This document shows positions 7,261 to 13,677 of a stretch of DNA of 13,677 bases, piece by piece. Source of the DNA: Chitinophagaceae bacterium. Lineage in GTDB: Bacteria > Bacteroidota > Bacteroidia > Chitinophagales > Chitinophagaceae. Each line of letters begins with the position of its first letter. Position 1 is the first letter of the stretch. The stretch lies in the NCBI GenBank assembly GCA_947452875.1, contig CANGEZ010000025.1:1-13677 (forward strand), written 5' to 3'. Position numbers and translations under genes: made by a program. The notes beneath the pieces are model-generated. The model did no database searches. It saw only the letters and a list, made by a program, of their open reading frames with translations, and was not told the DNA's origin.

Positions 7261-8787
7261 TTATCTAGCTCTATCCACCTTATATAACCTCCCCACAATC
7301 GGCATCTTCGACAATTCTTTTGCCTCAATTTTTCCAACAAAACGAATGAAGAAATACAAAAACATGAATGCAGTTCCAATTGAAAACCAAAGTTGGTCTT
7401 TTACAATGGCATTCAATCCCCAATGGGTGAGGTAAATCAGCACAACCAGAACAATGTATGCAGTTAGTTTTTTTACAGCATAAGGAACCGGATAATATTT
7501 TTGCCCCAGCTTATAACTGCTAATCATCATAAAAAAGTAGCAAGAGAAAGTGGCGATTGCAGCTCCGTAGTAATGGAATTTAGGAATCAGCAATATATTA
7601 AGCACGATAGTAATGATAGCACCGGCAATTGTTATCAACGCTCCAATAGTATTCTTGTTGGTCAGCTTATACCAAATACTCAAATTGTAATAAACCCCAA
7701 GGAAAATATTTCCCAGTGCAAGAATTGGAATGGCACGAAATCCTTCCACCCAGTTTTTGCTGGAGAAAGTTAGGAATACCCATTGAAATACATCTAGAAA
7801 TAATCCAATAAACAAGAACATAAAACAGCAAGTAATCACAAAAAACTTCATTACTCTCGCATAAGTTTTCTGAGCGTTATCAAGTTTGCTTTGATTGAAA
7901 AAGAAAGGCTCTGCTGCCATTCGAAATGCCTGAATCATTATCGTTGTAAGTAATGCGAGCCTGAAAATATTGGCAAAAACACCAGCTTCACGATTGGCCA
8001 ATTGTTCAGGTAAACCAACGACATGTCTATAAATCAATCGGCTTAATACATCATTGATCATTCCTCCTAGACCGACAATTATCAATGGCGCACTGTATCG
8101 AATGACTTCCTTCCAAAGTTTAAAACTGAATTTGAGTTTAATTTGTCTCAGCTCTTTATTGAGAATAATTAGCGTGACAATATTTTCAATAATATTTCCT
8201 ACCAAATAATATCCGATACCCAAAGCAGGCCAATAAAAATTAGCAATGAAACTGTCCGGATTCTTTTTCAAAATATTAGGTACAATGCCAATGAAAAAAA
8301 TAACTACAGCAATATTGGTGAAGATGGCCACAACTCTTGCAAATGCATACATTCTTGGTCTGTTTTCCTGACGAAGTTTTGCAAAAGGTAGTGTGTTTAA
8401 ATTGTCTATGGCTAAAATGCCAATCATCCATAAAACATATTCTGGATGGTGTTCAAGACTTGCCAATACTGTTATTTTTCCTCGTAACATCCACATGATA
8501 GCACTGAAAAAAATCGTGGAAGAAAAAAGCGAAATCGAAAGTGTACTGTATAATTTATCTCTGTCGTGAGTTTGTGAAAATTTGAAATAAGCGGTTTCCA
8601 ATCCGTAGGCATAAATGGCATTTAGAAATGGAATCATCGCATAAACCTGCACCAAATCAGCTGTTTCTTCGGGCATGTCAATGAAAAACGGTAAAGTCAT
8701 ATTCATCAAATAGCCCAAAAATCGATAAGCTATTGTTGGTATTCCGTACCATAAGGTTTGTCCGGCTAATTTTTTTATTCCGCTCAA
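7261..8787 (-). CDS. Oligosaccharide/polysaccharide flippase, MOP superfamily
   Basis: This is a 508-residue integral membrane protein with about 12-14 hydrophobic segments spread over its whole length. That matches Wzx/MurJ-like transporters that flip lipid-linked sugars across the inner membrane. The N-terminus (MSGIKKLAGQTLWYG) and the block around RAIPILALGNIFLGVYYN (351-368) followed by IWYKLTNKNT look like the polysaccharide-biosynthesis flippases of Bacteroidota. The substrate cannot be told from sequence; O-antigen, exopolysaccharide or a peptidoglycan precursor are all possible. The start is TTG at 8785-8787: an in-frame stop lies upstream with no ATG between, and the next ATG (residue 28) would remove the first membrane segment. 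The gene follows the cytochrome gene after 74 bp and may share its transcript. Confidence 0.85.
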   Translation of the reverse strand: MSGIKKLAGQTLWYGIPTIAYRFLGYLMNMTLPFFIDMPEETADLVQVYAMIPFLNAIYAYGLETAYFKFSQTHDRDKLYSTLSISLFSSTIFFSAIMWMLRGKITVLASLEHHPEYVLWMIGILAIDNLNTLPFAKLRQENRPRMYAFARVVAIFTNIAVVIFFIGIVPNILKKNPDSFIANFYWPALGIGYYLVGNIIENIVTLIILNKELRQIKLKFSFKLWKEVIRYSAPLIIVGLGGMINDVLSRLIYRHVVGLPEQLANREAGVFANIFRLALLTTIMIQAFRMAAEPFFFNQSKLDNAQKTYARVMKFFVITCCFMFLFIGLFLDVFQWVFLTFSSKNWVEGFRAIPILALGNIFLGVYYNLSIWYKLTNKNTIGALITIAGAIITIVLNILLIPKFHYYGAAIATFSCYFFMMISSYKLGQKYYPVPYAVKKLTAYIVLVVLIYLTHWGLNAIVKDQLWFSIGTAFMFLYFFIRFVGKIEAKELSKMPIVGRLYKVDRAR

Positions 8788-8861
8788 TGTGTAGGGTTTG
8801 GCTGTAATTTAGTTTTATTTTTTCATTCGTTTATTCTCTTCTTACATTACATCAGATTATT

Positions 8862-9893
8862 TCAATTGATTTTCTTTTCCGGTGCAAATCTTGGATTTTT
8901 GATAAAACTGCTGTCCGTTAATGTATATAGAAAATAGACCAAGTTGTATTTTTCTTTTGCTGAAATATTGATTTTTCTTTTTAATGATTTATCCAGATTG
9001 CTTTGAGAAGTATCTATTCCTGTTGTGTAATGATCAATTACTTTAAACAAAGAATAAATATGCCCATCGTGCATATACGGAAAAGTGAGCTGAACATTTC
9101 TTAATGTGGGCACTTTAAATTTTAATGAATCTTCTTTTCTAAGTGTGATTTTTTGTAGTCCTATATCTTTAAGTTTGTTGAGTTGTTGTCCGTTGTTTCG
9201 GAAAGTGTTGTCTGTAAACAAAGGCTCTTTATGACATGATGCACAATTCGATTTGAAAATTTCGTAACCTCGCAATTCATAATCTGTAAACTTGGCTTCA
9301 CCGCGTATAACTTTATCATATTTGCTATTTGAAGAAACCAAGCTTCCTGTAAATTGAGCTAGCGCCTTCAGCATTCGCTGGCTAGTAATAGTGGCATCTC
9401 CAAATGCAACTTTGAACATGCGATGATAAGACGTGTCTTTTTGTAATTTCAATAAAACACTTTCAAGCGTTTCGCCCATTTCATTGGGAGCAGTTATAGG
9501 AGCCAATGGTTGTACTTCAATATGATTGATGGCACCATCCCAATGAAGTTTATTCATCCATGCGATATTGACAAGTGAAGGCGCATTTCTTTTGGTAAAG
9601 CCATTATTAATGCCGTGACTAAAATCGTGATCGTAATTAGAGAATGCCGAAAATTGTTGATGACAACTGGCGCAACTTACATTGCCGTCTTTACTGAGAT
9701 TCCCATCATAAAATAATTTTTTTCCTAATTGAAATCCTTCTTCTGTGAGTTTGTTATTTAAAAAAATATCAGTCGTTGGTTTGGGCCAGCCTTTAGGAAT
9801 GACAAACGGTATTGGAGTGGGTTGCTTTTCTATAATTAATGCAGCTGAAGAAATAAATCCCAATAGAAATAATATGATGATATTTTTTTTCAA
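8862..9893 (-). CDS. Diheme cytochrome c peroxidase
   Basis: This protein is predicted to reduce hydrogen peroxide to water in the periplasm with electrons from cytochrome c. It belongs to the bacterial CcpA/MauG family. The 343 residues begin with a hydrophobic export signal (about residues 4-21, no lipobox cysteine). Two heme-binding CxxCH motifs follow, at 74-78 and 217-221. Other family signatures are KRNAPSLVN (101-109), HWDGAINHIEVQPL (117-130) and VPTLRNVQLTFPYMHDG (261-277). The start is TTG at 9891-9893, one base after the arfB stop (TAA G TTG), and the frame upstream has no ATG. Expression is therefore probably coupled to arfB translation, although the two functions are unrelated. 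Whether it acts as a peroxidase or as a MauG-like oxidase cannot be decided here. Confidence 0.9.
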   Translation of the reverse strand: MKKNIIILFLLGFISSAALIIEKQPTPIPFVIPKGWPKPTTDIFLNNKLTEEGFQLGKKLFYDGNLSKDGNVSCASCHQQFSAFSNYDHDFSHGINNGFTKRNAPSLVNIAWMNKLHWDGAINHIEVQPLAPITAPNEMGETLESVLLKLQKDTSYHRMFKVAFGDATITSQRMLKALAQFTGSLVSSNSKYDKVIRGEAKFTDYELRGYEIFKSNCASCHKEPLFTDNTFRNNGQQLNKLKDIGLQKITLRKEDSLKFKVPTLRNVQLTFPYMHDGHIYSLFKVIDHYTTGIDTSQSNLDKSLKRKINISAKEKYNLVYFLYTLTDSSFIKNPRFAPEKKIN

Positions 9894-9894
9894 C

Positions 9895-10299
9895 TTAATA
9901 ATCAGTCCCTTTAATTTTCTTTCTGTTTTCTTTTTTTACAGCAATTGTTTTTTTAGATTCTATTCTTTTTTCTTTAGAAGCTTTTGTTGGTTTGGTGGCT
10001 TTTCTTTTTTTAGGAACGATTATAGCTTTTTCTACCAATAAGTTTATTTTATTAATTACTTCTTCTTTATTGGCTAACTGTGTTCTTTCAGATTGACTTT
10101 TTACAATTAGAAAACCATCTTTGTTGATTTTGTTTTTCAGCTTCAGAGATATTCTTTGTTTTTCTTCTTCTGTAAATAATGTGGAAGATTCAATATGCCA
10201 GAATCCTTCCACCATGGTTTCTACCTTGTTGACGTTTTGCCCGCCTTTGCCACCAGAGCGAGCTGTTTTGAATTTTATTTCTGTTGATATATTAACCAC
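9895..10299 (-). CDS. arfB: Alternative ribosome-rescue factor ArfB (peptidyl-tRNA hydrolase)
   Basis: ArfB (YaeJ) rescues ribosomes stalled on mRNAs lacking a stop codon by hydrolysing peptidyl-tRNA in the P site. The GGQ catalytic motif is at residues 19-21 within SGGKGGQNVNKV. It is followed by a short release-factor-like domain and a long lysine/arginine-rich tail (about 96-130) that in this family binds the empty mRNA channel. Its 134 residues are near the usual 135-140. The start is GTG at 10297-10299: an in-frame TAA lies at 10309-10311 and there is no ATG between. That GTG is inside the 12-bp terminal inverted repeat of the neighbouring GxxExxY cassette, so the present start may have been created by the repeat. 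The cytochrome peroxidase gene follows after one base. Confidence 0.93.
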   Translation of the reverse strand: MVNISTEIKFKTARSGGKGGQNVNKVETMVEGFWHIESSTLFTEEEKQRISLKLKNKINKDGFLIVKSQSERTQLANKEEVINKINLLVEKAIIVPKKRKATKPTKASKEKRIESKKTIAVKKENRKKIKGTDY

Positions 10300-10343
10300 G
10301 AATGATTTTTATAAGTTGTTACAAATTATTATCATCTATTTAT

Positions 10344-10364
10344 TTCACCTCCTTCGGAGTTGAA
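10344..10364. repeat. Hairpin CTCC-TTC-GGAG, copy 1
   Basis: TTCA-C-CTCC pairs with GGAG-T-TGAA around TTC, with one C/T mismatch. It is the first part of a unit repeated 83 bp further on. Confidence 0.7.
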
Positions 10365-10371
10365 AGTTGTT

Positions 10372-10389
10372 GCCACGAATTCACGAATT
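10372..10389 (+). repeat. 18-bp inverted-repeat arm, extra left copy
   Basis: GCCACGAATTCACGAATT is identical to 10455-10472 and to the complement of 10875-10892. The offset to the second left copy is 83 bp, the same as between the two CTCC-TTC-GGAG hairpins, so hairpin plus arm were duplicated together. Confidence 0.9.
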
Positions 10390-10400
10390 TATTTTGTTAT

Positions 10401-10418
10401 CACGAATTAATATTTGTG
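10401..10418 (+). repeat. Small CACGAAT/ATTTGTG hairpin
   Basis: CACGAAT pairs with ATTTGTG around TAAT, with one G-U pair when read as plus-strand RNA. It sits between the two left arms and uses the same CACGAAT core. Confidence 0.45.
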
Positions 10419-10425
10419 AATTGTT

Positions 10426-10448
10426 TTCCATCTCCTTCGGAGGTGGAA
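10426..10448 (+). repeat. Hairpin CTCC-TTC-GGAG, copy 2, 10-bp stem
   Basis: TTCCATCTCC pairs with GGAGGTGGAA around TTC over 10 positions, one of them a U-G pair. It is the stronger of the two copies, and its outer pairs differ in sequence from copy 1 while still pairing. Confidence 0.75.
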
Positions 10449-10454
10449 TTTATA

Positions 10455-10472
10455 GCCACGAATTCACGAATT
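10455..10472 (+). repeat. 18-bp inverted-repeat arm, left
   Basis: GCCACGAATTCACGAATT, ending 8 bp before the stop codon of the GxxExxY gene (10480-10482). It is the perfect complement of 10875-10892, and the AT-rich continuation beyond the 18 bp is also similar. Confidence 0.95.
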
Positions 10473-10479
10473 TATTATT

Positions 10480-10854
10480 TTAAATTACGACTCTCTTATA
10501 CTTTAGACTTATTTCGCCAAAATTTACAATTAAAGCAAGTCTGTTTTTAGATACTTTAAGATAGTTTATAGCCTGAGCTACGGATTCACTAGAAATTCCA
10601 TTGGTTCCCTTTACTTCTAAAATAACATTATTATAAACCACAAAATCAGCATAAAATTTATGAGGGAGAATAATTCCTTTGTAATTGACTTCATACATTT
10701 TCTCTCTTTCGTAATCAATTCCGGCATTAGCAAATTCGTATTCTAAAGCATCTTTGTAAACTATTTCTAATAATCCAGCACCTAAATTATTGTGAACTTC
10801 CATGCATTTACCAATAATTAGGTAACATTCATCTTTGTTTACTATCTCCTTCAT
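10480..10854 (-). CDS. GxxExxY protein, PD-(D/E)XK nuclease-like
   Basis: This small protein has 124 residues from the ATG at 10852-10854; a TTG five codons earlier is less likely. The family-defining motif is G27-LL-E30-IV-Y33. A possible PD-(D/E)XK nuclease core follows: D70 in YADF, then E80-V-K82 in LEVKG, and a glutamine in AQAINYLK (93-100). The cellular role of this family is not known to me. The nuclease-like fold is known for the family; activity is inferred here from the intact residues. The gene is tightly framed by the 18-bp inverted repeats, the right arm ending 20 nt before the start codon. On the minus strand a TATTTTTTG, close to the -7 consensus, overlaps the end of that arm, so the repeat may carry the promoter. 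Confidence 0.9.
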   Translation of the reverse strand: MKEIVNKDECYLIIGKCMEVHNNLGAGLLEIVYKDALEYEFANAGIDYEREKMYEVNYKGIILPHKFYADFVVYNNVILEVKGTNGISSESVAQAINYLKVSKNRLALIVNFGEISLKYKRVVI

Positions 10855-10874
10855 TATATTAAATATCAAAAAAT

Positions 10875-10892
10875 AATTCGTGAATTCGTGGC
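10875..10892 (-). repeat. 18-bp inverted-repeat arm, right
   Basis: AATTCGTGAATTCGTGGC, the exact complement of the two left arms. It lies directly upstream of the GxxExxY start codon and overlaps its likely promoter. Confidence 0.95.
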
Positions 10893-11008
10893 TTACTATT
10901 AATCAACTATTCGTGGTTAAACAAACCAAAATTACCCCCAACCCCTCATTTCTTCCGTTTTTAATCATTTACATACTCTTAATATTTCTTTAAGACCAAA
11001 AAAAAGCA

Positions 11009-11016
11009 CATTTTTG
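11009..11016 (+). promoter_or_regulatory. Possible promoter -7 box of the GGGP-synthase-like gene
   Basis: CATTTTTG differs from TAnnTTTG only at its first base and lies 20 bp before the ATG at 11037, the same spacing as the box before pdxA. No exact -33 element is seen. Confidence 0.35.
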
Positions 11017-11036
11017 CACTAATCATTCGAGTTTTC

Positions 11037-11795
11037 ATGAAGAACATGGTTTATCAGTCAATATTGGATCGTAAGCAAAAGCAACAAAAATCTTTTGCCG
11101 TGCTTATCGACCCCGATAAAGTCAACGACGACAATCTCGATGAGTTGATACAACTGGCTCATGAATCTAAAGTAGATTATTTCTTTGTTGGAGGAAGTTT
11201 GGTTGTTTCTGATTGTCTCGAATCTTGCGTAAAAAAAATTAAATCTGAAATTGACATTCCTGTTATTTTATTTCCGGGAAGTCCTTCTCAAATAACCAAT
11301 CAAGCCGATGCGCTTCTTTATCTTTCACTAATCAGCGGCCGTAATCCGGAATTGCTGATTGGTCAACATGTAGTTTCGGCTCCGGCTGTAAAAAAGAGCG
11401 GACTAGAAATAATGTCTACCGGCTATATGGTAATTGATGGCGGCGCTCCAACAACGGTTTCCTATATTAGTAACGCGAGTCCATTGCCATCCGACAAACC
11501 TGAAATCGCCATGTGTACAGCAATGGCAGGAGAAATGTTGGGCATGAAACTTATTTATATGGATGCAGGCAGTGGAGCCAAACGCGCCATTTCAGAAAAC
11601 ATGATTCAAAAAGTATCTTCATGTATCTCAGTTCCTTTGATTGTGGGAGGAGGTATAACAAATCCTGAAAAAGCTTATCTGAATTGTAAAGCAGGCGCAG
11701 ATGTAATTGTTGTTGGAAATGCTATTGAAAAAGACGCCTCTCTCATTAAAGAAATTTCCGCAGCCATTCATAGTGTTCCTTTGAGCAATGTATAA
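11037..11795 (+). CDS. Geranylgeranylglyceryl phosphate synthase-like prenyltransferase (PcrB/GGGPS family)
   Basis: The protein is predicted to join a long polyprenyl chain to sn-glycerol 1-phosphate in an ether bond, as archaeal GGGP synthase does. Bacterial relatives use geranylgeranyl or heptaprenyl diphosphate. The 252 residues form a TIM barrel with the family signatures: LIDPDK (23-28, the aspartates bind magnesium), FVGGSL (50-55), LFPGS (78-82), YLSLISGRNP (95-104), GYMVIDGG (129-136), YMDAGSGA (174-181), VGGGI (203-207) and VGNAIE (226-231). The last blocks form the phosphate-binding site. The start is ATG at 11037, with a second ATG three codons on. ruvB follows 54 bp downstream on the same strand and may be cotranscribed. 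The precise prenyl donor is not visible in the sequence. Confidence 0.92.
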   Translation: MKNMVYQSILDRKQKQQKSFAVLIDPDKVNDDNLDELIQLAHESKVDYFFVGGSLVVSDCLESCVKKIKSEIDIPVILFPGSPSQITNQADALLYLSLISGRNPELLIGQHVVSAPAVKKSGLEIMSTGYMVIDGGAPTTVSYISNASPLPSDKPEIAMCTAMAGEMLGMKLIYMDAGSGAKRAISENMIQKVSSCISVPLIVGGGITNPEKAYLNCKAGADVIVVGNAIEKDASLIKEISAAIHSVPLSNV

Positions 11796-11831
11796 ACTTT
11801 AATCTTCGCTTTTTTTCTTCTCATAATTGAT

Positions 11832-11839
11832 TAGTTTTA
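11832..11839 (+). promoter_or_regulatory. Weak candidate ruvB promoter -7 box
   Basis: TAGTTTTA has one mismatch (final A for G) to TAnnTTTG and lies 10 bp before the ruvB ATG, so a transcript from it would have almost no leader. The gene may instead be read from upstream. Confidence 0.25.
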
Positions 11840-11849
11840 CAATACCATT

Positions 11850-12887
11850 ATGTCCAATCCCAGTCAAAATACAGGAAGAGAATTTTTACAGTCGCCCGAT
11901 AAAGAATTTGAAAATAATATCAGGCCGGGTTATATCAGTGAATTTAGTGGACAAGGACAAATCATCGACAATATTTCAATTTTCATCAAAGCTTCCAAAC
12001 TCAGAGGAGAAGCCTTGGATCATATTTTATTTCATGGTCCGCCCGGATTAGGTAAAACAACTTTATCCAGAATTGTTGCCAATGAAATGGGTGTGAGTAT
12101 CAAAGAAACTTCCGGTCCGGTAATTGAAAAGCCAGGTGATTTGGCAGGTTTACTTACCAATCTCGAACCAAACGATGTATTGTTTATTGATGAAATTCAT
12201 CGATTGAGCACAGTCGTGGAAGAATATCTTTATGCTGCCATGGAAGATTTCAGAATAGACATTATGATAGACAGTGGGCCCAATGCCAGAAGTGTACAAT
12301 TGAGTTTAAATCCATTTACATTAATTGGCGCTACAACTAGAAGCGGTTTGCTTACAGCTCCATTGCTTTCCCGTTTTGGTATCAAATCCAGATTGGAATA
12401 TTATGATGCTACAACTCTTAAGAATATTTTGATTAGAAGTGCTGGCATTCTCAATACAAAAATAAAATCTGATGCTGCGGCAGAGATTGCACGTAGAAGC
12501 CGAGGGACTCCACGTATTGCCAATGGCTTATTGAGAAGGGTAAGAGATTTCGCACAAGTGATTGGCAATGGCGTGATTGATATGGAAATTACCCAACACT
12601 CACTGAAAGCCTTAAACGTAGATCAGCATGGGTTAGATGAAATGGATAATCGTTATCTCACTACTATTATTGATAAATTTAAAGGTGGCCCTGTTGGGAT
12701 TACAACTATAGCAACTGCTGTTGGCGAAGAACCGGGAACACTGGAAGAAGTTTACGAACCCTTTTTAATTCAGGAAGGATTTATCATGAGAACACCTCGC
12801 GGCAGAGAGGCTACTGAAAAAGCCTATAGGCATATAGGAAGAGTGCCGCACAATGGCGGCACTCAACGGGATTTATTTGGGGGTTAA
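11850..12887 (+). CDS. ruvB: Holliday junction branch-migration helicase RuvB
   Basis: RuvB is the hexameric AAA+ motor that, with RuvA, drives branch migration of Holliday junctions before RuvC resolves them. The 345 residues have Walker A GPPGLGKT (63-70), Walker B LFIDEIHR (111-118), sensor 1 [10 protein letters not shown] (160-169), the arginine finger in PLLSRFG (R175), sensor 2 in [14 protein letters not shown], and a C-terminal winged helix ending near GRVPHNGG. Length is normal. The last 50 bp contain a perfect 9-bp GC-rich hairpin (12841-12864), so the variable C-terminal tail also encodes a possible terminator. The gene converges on the response regulator with only 6 bp between stops. 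ruvA and ruvC are not in the window. Confidence 0.97.
   Translation: MSNPSQNTGREFLQSPDKEFENNIRPGYISEFSGQGQIIDNISIFIKASKLRGEALDHILFHGPPGLGKTTLSRIVANEMGVSIKETSGPVIEKPGDLAGLLTNLEPNDVLFIDEIHRLSTVVEEYLYAAMEDFRIDIMIDSGPNARSVQLSLNPFTLIGATTRSGLLTAPLLSRFGIKSRLEYYDATTLKNILIRSAGILNTKIKSDAAAEIARRSRGTPRIANGLLRRVRDFAQVIGNGVIDMEITQHSLKALNVDQHGLDEMDNRYLTTIIDKFKGGPVGITTIATAVGEEPGTLEEVYEPFLIQEGFIMRTPRGREATEKAYRHIGRVPHNGGTQRDLFGG
12841..12864. terminator. Hairpin inside the ruvB 3' end, candidate bidirectional terminator
   Basis: GAGTGCCGC (12841-12849) and GCGGCACTC (12856-12864) are perfectly complementary around ACAATG. It is the most GC-rich perfect hairpin I noticed at a gene end here. It lies 21 bp before the last base of the ruvB coding sequence and 30 bp past the stop of the converging regulator gene. 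A T-rich stretch (ATTTATTT) follows on the plus strand; no clear T-run exists on the minus side. Confidence 0.4.
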
Positions 12888-12893
12888 AATCTG

Positions 12894-13592
12894 TTATTCT
12901 GTTTCTACTAGTCTGAATCCATTTCCGTGGATATTCACGATTTCCAACTTTTCGTCTTCTTTTAAATACTTACGCAATTTAGCAATATAAACATCCATGC
13001 TACGACCATTGAAATAAGTATCACTGCCCCATATTTTTTTTAGAGCAGCTTCTCTTGGCAACAAATCATTTTTATAATCTGCTAGCATTTTCAATAGTTC
13101 ATTTTCTTTAGGGGAAAGGGTTTGTGTTTTTCCGTCAACAGTTAATTCACGAAGGCGTGGGTTGAAATGATATTTACCTAAATCGTATTCGGCATTCACT
13201 TCTTCTCTGTGAATTTCTTCGTTTCTTTTGATTATGGCTTTTATTTTGTGTAATAGTACTTCACTATCGAAAGGTTTGGTGATATAATCATCGGCACCTA
13301 ATTTATAGCCTTGGATGATATCTTCTTTCATTGTTTTTGCACTTAGAAAAAATAAAGGAACATCAGGATTGATGTCTCTGATTTCTTCCGCAGCTGTAAA
13401 TCCATCCATATTCGGCATCATTACATCCAGCAGACAGATATCATACTTTTCCCTCTGAAAAGCGGCGAGTCCTAAACGTCCGTCTCTCTCCAAAGTAACA
13501 TCGTAATCATTCAGTTCAAGATAGTTTTTCAACACCATGCCAAGATTCGTATCATCTTCGCACAATAAAATTTTTGATTTTGCTGCTTCCAT
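12894..13592 (-). CDS. OmpR-family DNA-binding response regulator (RprY-like)
   Basis: This is a two-component response regulator: a partner histidine kinase, not in this window, would phosphorylate it to change its DNA binding. The 232 residues have a receiver domain with the acidic pocket D13-D14, phospho-acceptor D56 in LLDVMMP, S84 and K106 in ITKPF. After a short linker comes an OmpR/PhoB winged-helix domain (about 135-232) with TLSPKENELLKML (158-170), a recognition-helix region near NGRSMDVYIAKLRKYL (195-210) and the final hairpin NIHGNGFRLVE. It resembles the RprY regulators of Bacteroidota. The start is ATG at 13590-13592, overlapping CCATGG. The 85 bp upstream are very AT-rich; TACTTTTA and TATAATTT-like stretches occur but no box can be chosen with confidence. 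Confidence 0.94.
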   Translation of the reverse strand: MEAAKSKILLCEDDTNLGMVLKNYLELNDYDVTLERDGRLGLAAFQREKYDICLLDVMMPNMDGFTAAEEIRDINPDVPLFFLSAKTMKEDIIQGYKLGADDYITKPFDSEVLLHKIKAIIKRNEEIHREEVNAEYDLGKYHFNPRLRELTVDGKTQTLSPKENELLKMLADYKNDLLPREAALKKIWGSDTYFNGRSMDVYIAKLRKYLKEDEKLEIVNIHGNGFRLVETE

Positions 13593-13677
13593 GGTAATTA
13601 GTTTTAGTTAATTCTAAATTATAATAATCGTTTTTTAATTCAATAAAAGTACTGACTAATGTTTTGTTAAAGGTAAT

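Larger units (their letters stand above)
10292..10920. mobile_element. Candidate GxxExxY cassette with nested inverted repeats
   Basis: The outer ends are a perfect 12-bp inverted repeat: TTAACCACGAAT (10292-10303) and ATTCGTGGTTAA (10909-10920). Inside is a perfect 18-bp inverted repeat, GCCACGAATTCACGAATT at 10455-10472 against its complement at 10875-10892. An extra left copy lies at 10372-10389. The only gene enclosed is the GxxExxY gene. The outer TTAA could be part of the repeat or a 4-bp target duplication, as TTAA is its own complement. No transposase or recombinase is present. The repeats are seen directly; calling it a mobile element is inference. Confidence 0.45.

Noticed and set aside
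10121..10550. Plus-strand open frames opposite arfB and across the CACGAATT repeats
   Set aside because: They are antisense to clear genes or made of repeat sequence.
10292..10920. Classical insertion sequence
   Set aside because: The only gene is a GxxExxY protein; no transposase of any known family is encoded and no clear target duplication other than the ambiguous TTAA is present.

Overview
The window looks like chromosomal DNA of a low-GC member of the Bacteroidota, probably of the Chitinophagaceae or Sphingobacteriales type. Four things suggest this. The protein families are typical of that group: a fused isobutyryl-CoA mutase, a GGGP-synthase-like enzyme, an RprY-like OmpR regulator and a GxxExxY protein. 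Several genes are preceded by the phylum's -7 box (TAnnTTTG). Start codons lack clear Shine-Dalgarno sequences. The intergenic hairpin and CACGAATT repeats are of a kind seen in these genomes. The species cannot be named from sequence alone.

Layout, left to right. 1-405: 3' end of an unidentified (possibly LolA-like) protein gene, converging on pdxA (414-1508, minus; vitamin B6 synthesis). A short repeat-bearing divergent region separates pdxA from rsmA (1744-2496, plus; 16S rRNA dimethylation). rsmA runs into a 91-bp tandem array (three near-identical copies, 2488-2760) followed by a terminator-like hairpin. Then comes a large icmF (3110-6526, plus; B12-dependent isobutyryl-CoA/butyryl-CoA mutase with its own G-protein chaperone domain). 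6527-7260 has no gene and is a patchwork of small dispersed repeats. Next is a minus-strand cluster: arfB (ribosome rescue), a diheme cytochrome c peroxidase and a MOP-superfamily flippase, all with non-ATG starts. Upstream of arfB lies a small GxxExxY gene inside nested inverted repeats. The right end carries a GGGP-synthase-like gene and ruvB on the plus strand, converging on an OmpR-family response regulator (12894-13592, minus).

Most genes are housekeeping functions that do not form one pathway. The most unusual part is 10292-10920. A gene for a PD-(D/E)XK-like GxxExxY protein is enclosed by an outer 12-bp and an inner 18-bp perfect inverted repeat. The left inner arm is duplicated with a hairpin at an 83-bp period. 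The outer left repeat supplies the GTG start codon of arfB. This has the architecture of a small mobile or self-maintaining cassette, though no transposase is present and mobility is inference. The second structure worth checking is the 91-bp array fused to the end of rsmA.
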